Assembly: GCA_934486875.1 (NCBI GenBank)
Contig: CAKSPU010000009.1
Span: 1-59,617, forward strand
From: an uncultured Oscillospiraceae bacterium
GTDB taxonomy: Bacteria; Bacillota; Clostridia; Oscillospirales; Ruminococcaceae
Length of the DNA: 59,617 bases
Reading direction: 5' to 3'
Shown: piece after piece, positions 7,617 through 15,422 of the stretch
Layout: the number at the start of each line of letters is the position of its first letter
How positions within the stretch are numbered: position 1 is the stretch's first letter
Program-made: the position numbers and the translations under genes
Notes under the pieces: generated by a model
Told to the model about the DNA's origin: nothing
What the model saw: only the letters and a program-made list of their open reading frames with translations
Database searches by the model: none

Positions 7617-9077
7617 TTGAACAACGAAACAACGTGGGTACAACCCACACCACTCCGTCCCGACGGTACAAACCTCCTGCCGTTCCCTGTGAACACACTT
7701 CCACCTATTATAGGTGATATGGCAGACGCAATAGCGACTACCACTTCAACGGATGTTGCTATGGCAGGCACTTCAATACTCTCGGCGGTGAGCTACTGCT
7801 TTTCGGGCGTGTACAGAATGTCAGCCAAGCGTGACCATACTGAGCCGCTGGTACTTGATACCCTTACAATAGCAGAGCCGAGCTTCAAGAAGTCTCCTGT
7901 TATCTCTCTTATAAAGCGACCATATATCCAGTTCGCTCATGACTGGAACGATAACAACAAACAGGACATCTACACGGTGCAGGCAGAACGAAAGCTGCTT
8001 GAGAGCAAGCTCGAAGCACTTGAAAAGAAAAAAGACGTTACCGCCGAGGAGATTGCCAAGCTGCAAACAGACCTTAGCAATATGTCTCCGAGCAACTTCC
8101 GCAGGATAGCTGTTGACGATGTTACGCCCGAATCTCTTGTGAATCTGCTTGAAGAAAACGGCACTTTGCTTATGATCTCCGATGAAGCGGGAATGCTCGG
8201 TAATTTCAGCGGACGTTACAGCAACAATATACCGAACCTTGATTTGCTACTGAAATCGTGGAACGGCGAAACGTATATCAGCGACAGAGCGACCAGGGCG
8301 AGCATAGTGCTGAAAAAGCCATACATGAGCATCTGCCTTGCGTGTCAACCATATATGTTTGATAGCATGATAAACAATCCTGTGTTCCGTGGCAGCGGAC
8401 TGATAGCGAGGTTTCTATATTGTTTCCCCGTAAGCAATATCGGCTATCGTAAATATGATACGCAGGCTGTTCCTGAAGCCGTTGCTGAGAATTACAAGCG
8501 GCTGATATACAAGCTCCTCGGTAAGAAGTTCGCCTATAATGACGAGAAAGAGCTGTATCTCCACTTCGATGAAAAGACGTACAAGGAGTTCGTTGACTAC
8601 TACAATAACTACATTGAGCCGCACCTCGTCACGGATATGGCATTCTGCAAGGACTGGGGCGGAAAGTATCACGAAGAACTGCTCCGCCTGTGCGGTATCA
8701 TTCACTGCATCAAGTGTGCTTTGAATGGTGTTGAGCCAGCGGAGAACCGTGTCACGCTTGATACGTTCTGTAACGCTATCGAGATCGGTGAGTATTTCCG
8801 AGAGCAGGCGATATATGCTTACAGTCTCGGAGATGTTGACCTCGGAACGATCAAGGCTGAGAGAGTACTGAACAAAATACGCTCGAAACACATTCAGCAG
8901 ATCAGGCAGAATGACCTGTACAAGCTGTGCAGATGTACACTTTTCAAGAACGCCGCTGACTTTGCTGAGACAATGGATATGCTTGAAGAATACAGGTATA
9001 TTGTCCGCAACACAAGCAAGGGCGCAAACAACAAAACGATAACAGACGTTATCATCAACCCGAACATTTACAGATGA
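7617..9077 (+). CDS. DUF3987 family protein (YfjI-like primase/helicase-associated)
   Basis: A 486-residue protein. TTG 7617 is the preferred start because AAAGGA (7602-7607) lies 9 bases ahead. ATG 7599 has no ribosome site. DUF3987 proteins occur with CHC2 primase-like genes on plasmids and integrative elements and are thought to act in their replication. Visible features are a degenerate P-loop-like FKKSP about residue 90, a coiled Lys/Glu-rich stretch (about 122-150) and a Walker-B-like LLMISDEAG. Helicase activity is not certain. The downstream HTH and CHC2 genes and the relaxase make a replication-mobilization module. Confidence 0.75.
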   Translation: MNNETTWVQPTPLRPDGTNLLPFPVNTLPPIIGDMADAIATTTSTDVAMAGTSILSAVSYCFSGVYRMSAKRDHTEPLVLDTLTIAEPSFKKSPVISLIKRPYIQFAHDWNDNNKQDIYTVQAERKLLESKLEALEKKKDVTAEEIAKLQTDLSNMSPSNFRRIAVDDVTPESLVNLLEENGTLLMISDEAGMLGNFSGRYSNNIPNLDLLLKSWNGETYISDRATRASIVLKKPYMSICLACQPYMFDSMINNPVFRGSGLIARFLYCFPVSNIGYRKYDTQAVPEAVAENYKRLIYKLLGKKFAYNDEKELYLHFDEKTYKEFVDYYNNYIEPHLVTDMAFCKDWGGKYHEELLRLCGIIHCIKCALNGVEPAENRVTLDTFCNAIEIGEYFREQAIYAYSLGDVDLGTIKAERVLNKIRSKHIQQIRQNDLYKLCRCTLFKNAADFAETMDMLEEYRYIVRNTSKGANNKTITDVIINPNIYR

Positions 9078-9171
9078 TGAAACATGAACTTTCCGCATTT
9101 TGCACACTTTGAAACTGCAAAATGCTCAAAATGTTCAAAGTTCATAAAACACAAAACTCTTAGATAGAAAG

Positions 9172-9483
9172 ATGAGATTTTTAATTATGACAAACGAAAG
9201 AAAAGAACAGCTTCTCGACCAGATACTTGAACTCATGACCGCTGTCGCTTACGACAGAGAGCCGAATGAGGTCGCAGTCCCAGAAACAACAAAAGCTCCT
9301 GCACCCGAAAAGGTGAAGATGCTGACCGTCAAGGAATGCACTGAGCTTATCGACGGGCTTTCCGAACACACTGTCCGTATGCTTGTGGCTCAGAACAAGA
9401 TCAAGTATATCCGCACAGGCGAAGGTGTTCGTGGAAAGATACTTGTCAACAAGGCTGATCTGCTTAACTATTTCCAGAATTGA
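9172..9483 (+). CDS. Excisionase-like helix-turn-helix protein
   Basis: A 103-residue protein from ATG 9172, or 98 residues from ATG 9187. Neither start has a strong ribosome site. The C-terminal half, with LTVKECTELIDGLSEHTVRM followed by IKYIRTGEG and ILVNKADLLNYF, is the winged-helix MerR-type fold of phage and transposon excisionases (AlpA/Xis-like). The N-terminal 45 residues are a charged linker rich in Pro and Ala. The likely job is to bias the integrase toward excision or to regulate the element. Its TGA stop overlaps the TTG start of the CHC2 gene, so the two are translationally coupled. Confidence 0.75.
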   Translation: MRFLIMTNERKEQLLDQILELMTAVAYDREPNEVAVPETTKAPAPEKVKMLTVKECTELIDGLSEHTVRMLVAQNKIKYIRTGEGVRGKILVNKADLLNYFQN

Positions 9484-10076
9484 CGGTATTCGAGCAAGTA
9501 AAATCTGCTATTGATATGAGAACGGTTGCGGAGAGATATGGTCTTGAAATATCCCGTGGCGGTATGGCACTTTGCCCGTTTCATAATGAGCGTACTCCCT
9601 CTGCAAAAATTTATCCCGATGCTCTTCTTTGCTTCGGCTGCGGAACGCACGTTGATGTTATCGGTTTCACTCAGAAAATGTTCTGGCTGGACAAGCCTAT
9701 CGATGCAGTAAAAAAGCTCAATGACGATTACGGTTTGAATATCGAGATTGGTAAAGCGCCGACAACGAAAGAAGTGTCCGAATATCAGAAGCGTGTGCAA
9801 GAAAAACATGAGTATGAAGTATGGGAGAAATCAGCGTGGCGAACACTCAACGATTACCTGTGGCTGATGCGTGAATGGAGACAGTATGCTCCTGCATCAC
9901 CTGATGAAAAATGTGATGAAAGATTTGTGTATTCCCTGCATCACTTGGACTACGCAGAGCACCTCTGTTTGGAGTTCATAAACTACAATAAAGCTGGTCG
10001 GCTTTCCATGAAAAATATCGTTGCTGAGATAGCAGATTTTCAGGATAATTTGAGAGCTGATTTTTCAAAATTGTAA
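9480..10076 (+). CDS. CHC2 zinc-finger primase-like protein
   Basis: A 198-residue protein starting at TTG 9480, which overlaps the previous stop as TTGA. The zinc finger is C32-P-F-H35 and C51-F-G-C54, the CHC2 motif of DnaG-type primases, with NERTPSAKIYPD between. There is no TOPRIM domain, so by itself it is only a DNA-binding primase fragment and would need a partner, perhaps the DUF3987 protein. The C-terminal half is helical and rich in Trp and Tyr. Such stand-alone CHC2 proteins are common on mobilizable elements. Confidence 0.8.
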   Translation: MTVFEQVKSAIDMRTVAERYGLEISRGGMALCPFHNERTPSAKIYPDALLCFGCGTHVDVIGFTQKMFWLDKPIDAVKKLNDDYGLNIEIGKAPTTKEVSEYQKRVQEKHEYEVWEKSAWRTLNDYLWLMREWRQYAPASPDEKCDERFVYSLHHLDYAEHLCLEFINYNKAGRLSMKNIVAEIADFQDNLRADFSKL

Positions 10077-10097
10077 TGCGGATTTCCGCAGCTCTCA

Positions 10098-10422
10098 TGG
10101 GTGCGATTCAGAATAACCGTACCCACAATTTCGGCTGCTCCGTCAGCCGATAAGAGCCTCGCAGAGCCCCGGCATTTTTGATAGTCGTGTAGGCGGCTGT
10201 CAAAAGTGCTTTGGGGTTACTGGCGGCGCACCGCAAGTAAAATCCGGTGCTTCGCACCGTTTGGGTTGCCGATCTCCGTATCGTTGCAATCCAATTTGCC
10301 CATCAGGGCTATATGGAGCATAAGCTCCGTCTTATGCGAAATTCTTCAAAGCCCGACAGGGCGTAAATGTTCTTAGTAGCACAAGCTCTGTCTTGTGCGT
10401 AATTCTTCAAGCCCGTCAGGGC
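10098..10422. repeat. Non-coding hairpin array upstream of the relaxase; candidate oriT or structured RNA
   Basis: The 385 bases between the CHC2 and relaxase genes contain no credible gene but many hairpins. Four share the loop CTCYGT: TCGGCTG/CAGCCGA (10131-10150), CGAT/ATCG extended by TTGC/GCAA (10266-10289), GCATAAG/CTTATGC (10318-10337) and GCACAAG/CTTGTGC (10379-10398). The last three are each followed by a GCCC-NNCA-GGGC hairpin (10298-10309, 10351-10362, 10411-10422), giving three tandem modules about 52-61 bases long. An 8-bp stem TGGGTGCG/CGTACCCA (10098-10125) and CGGTG/CACCG (about 10245-10259) also occur. Lying directly before MobV, the region probably contains oriT. Confidence 0.7.
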
Positions 10423-10461
10423 TTACATGATGAAAAAATTTTATGAAAGAGAGACTATAAC

Positions 10462-11658
10462 ATGAGTACAAAATCTATCTCGATGTGCGAGGGTAAAGGC
10501 AGCCTTTCACATAACAACCGAGAGTTCACTGCCAAGAATATCGACAGCTCCAGAACACCGAACAATGTTGTGTTCGTTCAGCAGGCTTTGAGCGACGCTT
10601 ATCATCAGCTTTTCGATGAAGCGGTAGAGAAATATAACGCTAATCAGAAAAGAAAAGATCGTAAGATCGGTAACTACTTTGAACACCTGTTCAACCGCCT
10701 GCCGAGCAAGAGCGTTATCACAGGTACAAACAAGCACAAAAGTTTCTATGAACATCTTGTCTACATAGGAACGAGAAAAGACACGGCGGTCGGCACTCCC
10801 GATGCCGAGATAACGACTGAGTGCCTGCGTGAATATATGGAGGGGTTTCAGGCGAGAAATCCTAACTTCTATGTGTTCAATGCGGTGCTGCATCTTGATG
10901 AATCAACTCCGCACCTGCACATCAATTATATCCCCGTAGGTCACTTCACTCGTGGGCTTGAAGTCCGCAATGCGAAGAACAAGGCTACGGAAGAAATGGG
11001 CTTGGGAAATGATGCGAAAGCGAATGACCGTTGGAGACGCAGCGAGTGGGATATTTTAAAGAATATCTGTAATGCTCACGGCATTGAAATTTCCGAACCG
11101 AAGAAGTCCAGGGGTTACAGTTATAAAGTCAATGAGTACGGCGAACATCAGGACAAGATAAATGCTCTCAATGCTGAGATCGAAAGGCTCACCGCCGAAC
11201 GTGACGAGACTGTTGCCAAGTTTGAGAAACTGGCAAAGAAAAAAGTGAACATAGGCGAGATTGAGAGCATCGAAGCCAAGGAGTCTATGTTCGGCAAAAA
11301 GGTCACACTCTTTAAAGAGGACTATGACAAGCTCAGCGACACCGCAAAGAAGTATGTAGCCATGGAGAAGAACATCAAGAAGCTGAAAAAAGAGCGTGAC
11401 GCAGCCGTACAGGAGCTTAGTGCTATGAAACAGCAGTTTGAAGCTGTTTCCTCGGAGCTTGCCGACTACAAGAAGAAAGAGGAGGATGCTCATTACCTTA
11501 GCCGTAAGAAGCTGAACACCGAAGCACAGCGCATCAAGCGTGAAGATCAGCTATCCCGTGATCTACAGAAAGCAAGGGCGTTCATATTCGCTTGTGGACT
11601 TGCGGAGGATTTTGCCCGGTATAAGTTTAACAAAACAAGAAATGCAGAGTTAGAATAA
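10462..11658 (+). CDS. MobV-family relaxase (Pre/Mob plasmid recombination enzyme)
   Basis: A 398-residue protein that would nick oriT and lead the strand in mobilization. Motif I is SHNNR (16-20), with His17 a candidate catalytic residue. Motif III is HLDESTPHLH (144-153), the HxDExxPHxH metal site typical of MobV. Residues from about 220 to 350 are long Lys/Glu-rich coiled coil, as in other MobV proteins. The GAAAGAGAG ribosome site lies at 10444-10452. No type IV secretion genes are in the window, so transfer would need a helper element. The array upstream is the expected place for its nick site. Confidence 0.92.
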   Translation: MSTKSISMCEGKGSLSHNNREFTAKNIDSSRTPNNVVFVQQALSDAYHQLFDEAVEKYNANQKRKDRKIGNYFEHLFNRLPSKSVITGTNKHKSFYEHLVYIGTRKDTAVGTPDAEITTECLREYMEGFQARNPNFYVFNAVLHLDESTPHLHINYIPVGHFTRGLEVRNAKNKATEEMGLGNDAKANDRWRRSEWDILKNICNAHGIEISEPKKSRGYSYKVNEYGEHQDKINALNAEIERLTAERDETVAKFEKLAKKKVNIGEIESIEAKESMFGKKVTLFKEDYDKLSDTAKKYVAMEKNIKKLKKERDAAVQELSAMKQQFEAVSSELADYKKKEEDAHYLSRKKLNTEAQRIKREDQLSRDLQKARAFIFACGLAEDFARYKFNKTRNAELE

Positions 11659-11669
11659 AAGACAAAAAG

Positions 11670-11745
11670 CTACGGCATATCTCCGAAAACGCTTGACAAA
11701 GATAGAATAGTGCGCTACAATGCTAAATACAGAGATATGCCGTAG
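11670..11745 (+). promoter_or_regulatory. Integrase promoter enclosed by a perfect 14-bp inverted repeat
   Basis: TTGACA (11693-11698) and TACAAT (11716-11721) are 17 bp apart and face the integrase. CTACGGCATATCTC (11670-11683) and its exact reverse complement GAGATATGCCGTAG (11732-11745) flank the promoter 48 bp apart. The right copy would lie in the 5' leader, the left one upstream of the -35. The pair may be operators, integrase arm sites, or the ends of an invertible promoter. Confidence 0.8.
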
Positions 11746-11767
11746 TGTAAATTTAGGAGGATTTACA

Positions 11768-12904
11768 TTGGCGAATATAACAAAACGCGGAAACACATTC
11801 CGCATCAGGGTGTTTGTCGGCTGCGATATGAACGGCAAACAGCTTGTAAAATCAACAACCTACACTCCGCCCGACGGAGTGACACCAAAGAAAGCCGAAA
11901 AGCTCGCCCAGGAGTATGCTTTCGAGTTCGAGAGACACTGCAAAGGTTACTCTCAGCTCAATGAGAATATGCGTTTCTCCGAGCTTGCTGACTGGTATTT
12001 CACAAACTACGCTCCGCAGGAACTGAAAGAAAGCACGATCTATACCTACAAGGGGCAGTACAAGAACCACATCGAGCCTGTTCTTGGCAACATCAAGGTA
12101 AAGGACATCAATGCTCCCAGGCTGACGCAGATAATGCAGTCCTATGACCTGAACCCTGCAACAGTTAAGAAACTGTACGTCATAGTGCAGAGCATCTTCC
12201 GCAGAGGAGCAGAGCAGGGCTTCATTCGTGACACTCCCTGCCGTAACGTGATACTGCCGAAACGGAAGAAGAGCCGTAAAAACAAGGCTTTAGAGGAAGA
12301 CAAGCTCAAAAGGTTCATGGAATACCTCGAAAGTAAGCCGTGGGACGAGGACTTCAAGCGTATCATCAAGGTTCTGCTTTACACGGGTATGCGTTCGGGA
12401 GAGTGCCTTGGACTTGCTTGGGAGGATATCGACTTCGAGAACAACACTATCTCGATAAACCACACGTTGACCGACATAGGCGGAAAGCATGAACTGACTG
12501 ATCCTAAGACCGAGAGCAGTATCCGCATCATCGGTATGGGGCAGGAGCTGAAAAAGGTTCTTCTTGCACAGAAAGAGTATATCGAAAAGCTGAAATATGC
12601 CCTCGGTGATGACTTCGCTCATCCTGAAATGGTGTTCGTATCAGCAAGAGGAAACTACCGTGACCGTAATTCAGTCTATCAGTCACTCAAACGCTTCACC
12701 AAAGGAACGGAATTTGAGGATATGACTCTTCATCAGCTCCGTCATTGCAACGCTACAATGCTCTTAAACAGCGGTATCGACCTGAAAGTCGTGTCTGAGC
12801 ATCTTGGTCACTGTGATGTGAACGTAACTGCTGACATCTACGCTGATGTCCTGCGTAAAACAAAAGCCCGAACTGCCGAACAGATCGAGCTGTGCCTTGC
12901 ATAA
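11768..12904 (+). CDS. Tyrosine recombinase (integrase) of the mobile element
   Basis: A 378-residue site-specific recombinase. TTG 11768 is the start, with AGGAGG (11755-11760) 7 bases upstream. The order is an N-terminal AP2-like arm-binding domain (1-60), a SAM-like core-binding domain (about 65-150) and the catalytic domain. Catalytic residues are all present: R209 in TGMRSGECLGL, K247, H322 and R325 in LHQLRH, H348 in LGH, and the nucleophile Y358 in IYADV. The gene is the last of the element and ends 117 bases from the rpsI stop, so insertion beside rpsI is likely its own work. Its promoter lies within an inverted repeat. Confidence 0.95.
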   Translation: MANITKRGNTFRIRVFVGCDMNGKQLVKSTTYTPPDGVTPKKAEKLAQEYAFEFERHCKGYSQLNENMRFSELADWYFTNYAPQELKESTIYTYKGQYKNHIEPVLGNIKVKDINAPRLTQIMQSYDLNPATVKKLYVIVQSIFRRGAEQGFIRDTPCRNVILPKRKKSRKNKALEEDKLKRFMEYLESKPWDEDFKRIIKVLLYTGMRSGECLGLAWEDIDFENNTISINHTLTDIGGKHELTDPKTESSIRIIGMGQELKKVLLAQKEYIEKLKYALGDDFAHPEMVFVSARGNYRDRNSVYQSLKRFTKGTEFEDMTLHQLRHCNATMLLNSGIDLKVVSEHLGHCDVNVTADIYADVLRKTKARTAEQIELCLA

Positions 12905-12914
12905 AGGCAAATAA

Positions 12915-12944
12915 AAAACCTCCCTGTGCGAACAGAGAGGTTTT
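12915..12944. terminator. Bidirectional terminator between integrase and rpsI
   Basis: AAAACCTC plus CTGT (12915-12927) pairs with ACAG plus GAGGTTTT (12932-12944), with one mismatch and a GCGA loop. The minus-strand side ends in TTTTTTATTT, so it serves the rplM-rpsI message even better than the integrase gene. Confidence 0.8.
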
Positions 12945-12989
12945 GAATTGACCAAATGTTGACCAAAGAGTATTTGACCACTCGCAAAG

Positions 12990-13004
12990 TGCGTAAATAC
13001 GCAA
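12990..13004. other. Candidate right attachment region of the element
   Basis: TGCGTAAATACGCAA lies 16 bases beyond the rpsI stop and matches 7459-7473 exactly. It marks either an attachment core or an operator copy at the element end. No duplicated rpsI 3' end is visible elsewhere in the window, so the true left end may lie beyond base 1. Confidence 0.35.
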
Positions 13005-13020
13005 GTTTTGAGGTATCTGA

Positions 13021-13422
13021 TTATCTCTTGGAGAACTGAGGAGCACGGCGGGCAGCCTTTAAGCCGTACTTCTTTCTTTCCTTCATTCTGGGGTCTCTTG
13101 TGAGGAAGCCAGCCTTCTTGAGAACGGGACGAAGCTCAGGGTTGAAGAGGAGGAGAGCACGGGAAAGACCGTGTCTGATAGCACCTGCCTGACCTGTAAC
13201 GCCGCCGCCTGCAACTGTGCAAACGATATCGAACTGCTCAGCTGTCTCAGTGAGAGCGAGGGGCTGTCTAACAATGAGCTTAAGAGTATCGAGACCGAAG
13301 TAATCGTCGATATCTCTGCCGTTGATGGTGATATTACCGCTGCCGGGGTAAACTCTTACTCTTGCTACAGAGCTTTTTCTTCTTCCTGTGCCGTAAAAAT
13401 ACTGCTGCTTAGATTCGTACAT
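13021..13422 (-). CDS. rpsI: 30S ribosomal protein S9
   Basis: A 133-residue protein of normal length with the full S9 pattern: [14 protein letters not shown] near the start, GRDIDDYFG, the [20 protein letters not shown] block, and the tail [12 protein letters not shown] that reaches the P-site tRNA. It is the second gene of the rplM-rpsI operon, 14 bases after rplM. The integrase gene converges on its 3' end, but the coding sequence and the C-terminal KR are intact. Confidence 0.98.
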   Translation of the reverse strand: MYESKQQYFYGTGRRKSSVARVRVYPGSGNITINGRDIDDYFGLDTLKLIVRQPLALTETAEQFDIVCTVAGGGVTGQAGAIRHGLSRALLLFNPELRPVLKKAGFLTRDPRMKERKKYGLKAARRAPQFSKR

Positions 13423-13436
13423 AGTTTACACCCTCC

Positions 13437-13865
13437 TTATATCTCATAATTCTCAGGCTTCTGAGCAGCGTGGTTGTGCTCGGAGCCTGCATATACTCTC
13501 AGACGAGTAAGAGCAGCTCTGCCTACAGTGTTGTTGGGGAGCATACCGTTTACTGCGATCATCATTGCCTTTTCAGGATTCTTCTTCATCATTTCGCTGT
13601 ACTTAGTCTCCTTGAGACCGCCGATCCAGCCTGTGTGCCACTTGTAGGTCTTCTGCTCGAGCTTTCTTCCTGTAAGAACAGCTTCTGCGCAGTTGATGAT
13701 GATAACGTGGTCGCCGCAGTCAGCGTGAGGAGCGAAAGTGGGCTTGTGCTTGCCACGGAGGATAGTAGCAGCCTGAGCAGCTACACGACCGAGGGGCTTG
13801 CCGGAAGCATCAAGTACATACCACTTACGGCTGATTTCATTAGCCTTAGGCATATAAGTTGACAT
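13437..13865 (-). CDS. rplM: 50S ribosomal protein L13
   Basis: A 142-residue protein matching L13: RKWYVLDASGKPLGRVA, LRGKHKPTFAPHADCGDHV, the KWHTGWIGGLKE signature and MLPNNTVGRAALTRLRVY. ATG 13865 gives the normal MSTYMPKANEI start, 10 bases after AGGAG. A TTG two codons earlier is nearer the ribosome site but less usual for the family. A leader of about 117 bases precedes it, suiting feedback control by L13. Confidence 0.97.
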   Translation of the reverse strand: MSTYMPKANEISRKWYVLDASGKPLGRVAAQAATILRGKHKPTFAPHADCGDHVIIINCAEAVLTGRKLEQKTYKWHTGWIGGLKETKYSEMMKKNPEKAMMIAVNGMLPNNTVGRAALTRLRVYAGSEHNHAAQKPENYEI

Positions 13866-13982
13866 AGTCAAAATTCTCCTTTATTAATATAGTATTGTAA
13901 AAATTGCCGCATAGACGTTGGTACCGCCCTGCAAGCAACTCGATAAAGTCACAGGGAACTCATACCTCTTCTTTACACAACA
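13866..13982 (-). ncRNA. Probable L13 ribosomal protein leader
   Basis: The 5' leader from the promoter start to the rplM ATG can form a stem of CCCUG with CAGGG around a 20-base loop. This is followed by GGCGGTACCAACGTCTATG, which resembles the conserved part of the Firmicutes L13 leader as I remember it. The ribosomal operon context supports autoregulation, but no covariance model was run. Confidence 0.5.
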
Positions 13983-13988
13983 GTAATT

Positions 13989-14017
13989 ATTATACACGGT
14001 GTTTGTCCGTTTGTCAA
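13989..14017 (-). promoter_or_regulatory. Consensus promoter of the rplM-rpsI operon
   Basis: On the minus strand TTGACA (14012-14017) and TATAAT (13989-13994) are exactly 17 bp apart, as expected for a strongly expressed ribosomal operon. The rest of the gap up to 14222 has no clear sigma-A promoter for the plus-strand genes. CATACAGA (14184-14191) is a weak sigma-E-like -10. Confidence 0.9.
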
Positions 14018-14222
14018 GGGGTTTTTGCCCGAAAATTCAAAATATATCCCAGTTTCTCTTTAATTCTCTGCATTTTGCTTGATTTCTCTCCGTTTCTCTT
14101 ATTTCATTTCAGAATGAATATTCCCCGAAATGTGCGCACATACCTGCATTTTTTCGCCTGCCGCCGCATATATTTTCATAGTCCATACAGACCAATCAGA
14201 TCATTTATCGGAGGTAATTGAA

Positions 14223-15401
14223 TTGAACGGAAACGAGTTTAACCTTAACAATATGGCACAGCGCTATAAGGAAGAGATGATGCGGCTTTACAAAAAAAGC
14301 AGCGCCGCTCCCCAGACCTCACCGCAGAACAGAAATGTACCCTCGGGACACAGCGCTGTGACGGCTCAGGCAAATATGACGGAGACCTCTCAGCCGAGAC
14401 AGCAGAATATGCAGCAGGGTCAGGGAAATATGCAGCAGGAACAGATGTCTCAGAATATTACAATGCCCCGTGACGCTTCGGGAACTCCCTTGGGCAATAT
14501 TCAGGGTGCATCTCATTTTGCCGCTTCCCCCTCAGGCACTGTCACGGATAATTTCCCTGTGATACCTATGAACTGCCGCTGCCGCTTTCCTTCCGCCGAA
14601 AGCATTATTGAGAGCATCGCAGGCATTCCCGCAGCGCCCAATATCCGACCCGAGGATAATCCTCCCCCCGTGTATGACGGCAATGACAGTGTTATCCAAC
14701 CGAGAAATACAGCCTCAGACACCGCTTCTGTGAATATGAACAGTGCAGTCCACCCCGAAATGGGCGGAACCTTTTCTCAGGCGGACAAAACCGCATATCA
14801 GCGTTCGGAAGACACCTCTTTGCAGGGAGTTATGCTCAATATGTCCCCCAGGACGGCTGCATATGCCGTTCCCTCGGAGGCTGAAAATGAGACAGAGATA
14901 CTTCCCGATTTCGCACTTCCCCGTGACAGCTCGGACGCTGTGCCTGATACCAAAGGGCTCACTCCGTCGCTCAACTGGATAAATCTTACGGGGGACAGCA
15001 GCTGGGGGTTTTTGCAGTTCGACATCTTCACCGCAGGCGGCGCATATCCCGTTCCGGGCGCACTGGTCGCAGTGAAGAAAAAACTCACGGGAGGAACAGG
15101 TCTCGTAAGGCTTCTATTCTCCGACAGAAGCGGCCGCACGCCTACCATTGCCCTCCCAGCCCCCTCCGCATCGCTGTCCCGGGATCCTATGAGCACCACA
15201 CGTCCGTTCTCCGAATACACCGTCACCGTAAGGGCAAGGGGCTATTACACTCTCAGCGACATCAACATTCCCATTTTCGCAGGGGTAAAGACCGTTCAGC
15301 CCATTGACCTCATTCCCCTGCCCGAATACTCGGGAGACAGCGTTATCCAGCCACGCTCCGACATTCAGAACAATATGAACGATCCTGATTCAGTGGGCTG
15401 A
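14223..15401 (+). CDS. Regulatory-like beta-sandwich protein with a long disordered N-terminus, first of a spore/cell-wall trio
   Basis: A 392-residue protein starting at TTG 14223, 8 bases after GGAGG (14210-14214). Residues 1-130 are low-complexity, rich in Gln, Asn, Met, Ser and Pro, and include repeated QNMQQ-like units. The C-terminal 120 residues, with FDIFTAGGAYPVPGALVAV, SDRSGRTP and VTVRARGYY, resemble a carboxypeptidase-regulatory-like beta sandwich. NDSVIQPRNT and GDSVIQPRSD are two near-identical peptides flanking the middle and end. There is no signal peptide, so it acts in the cytoplasm or mother cell. Genes like this lie beside peptidoglycan-binding proteins in Clostridia. The role is unknown. 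Confidence 0.6.
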   Translation: MNGNEFNLNNMAQRYKEEMMRLYKKSSAAPQTSPQNRNVPSGHSAVTAQANMTETSQPRQQNMQQGQGNMQQEQMSQNITMPRDASGTPLGNIQGASHFAASPSGTVTDNFPVIPMNCRCRFPSAESIIESIAGIPAAPNIRPEDNPPPVYDGNDSVIQPRNTASDTASVNMNSAVHPEMGGTFSQADKTAYQRSEDTSLQGVMLNMSPRTAAYAVPSEAENETEILPDFALPRDSSDAVPDTKGLTPSLNWINLTGDSSWGFLQFDIFTAGGAYPVPGALVAVKKKLTGGTGLVRLLFSDRSGRTPTIALPAPSASLSRDPMSTTRPFSEYTVTVRARGYYTLSDINIPIFAGVKTVQPIDLIPLPEYSGDSVIQPRSDIQNNMNDPDSVG

Positions 15402-15422
15402 TATGCCCGAAGGAGGAGCCAA

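Noticed and set aside
10298..10422. Short repeats upstream of the relaxase as a CRISPR array
   Set aside because: The repeats are imperfect hairpins with differing stems and short spacing, and no cas genes are near.
14168..14191. A sigma-E promoter ahead of the wall-protein trio
   Set aside because: Only the -10-like CATACAGA is fair. The -35 and spacing do not match well enough to call it.
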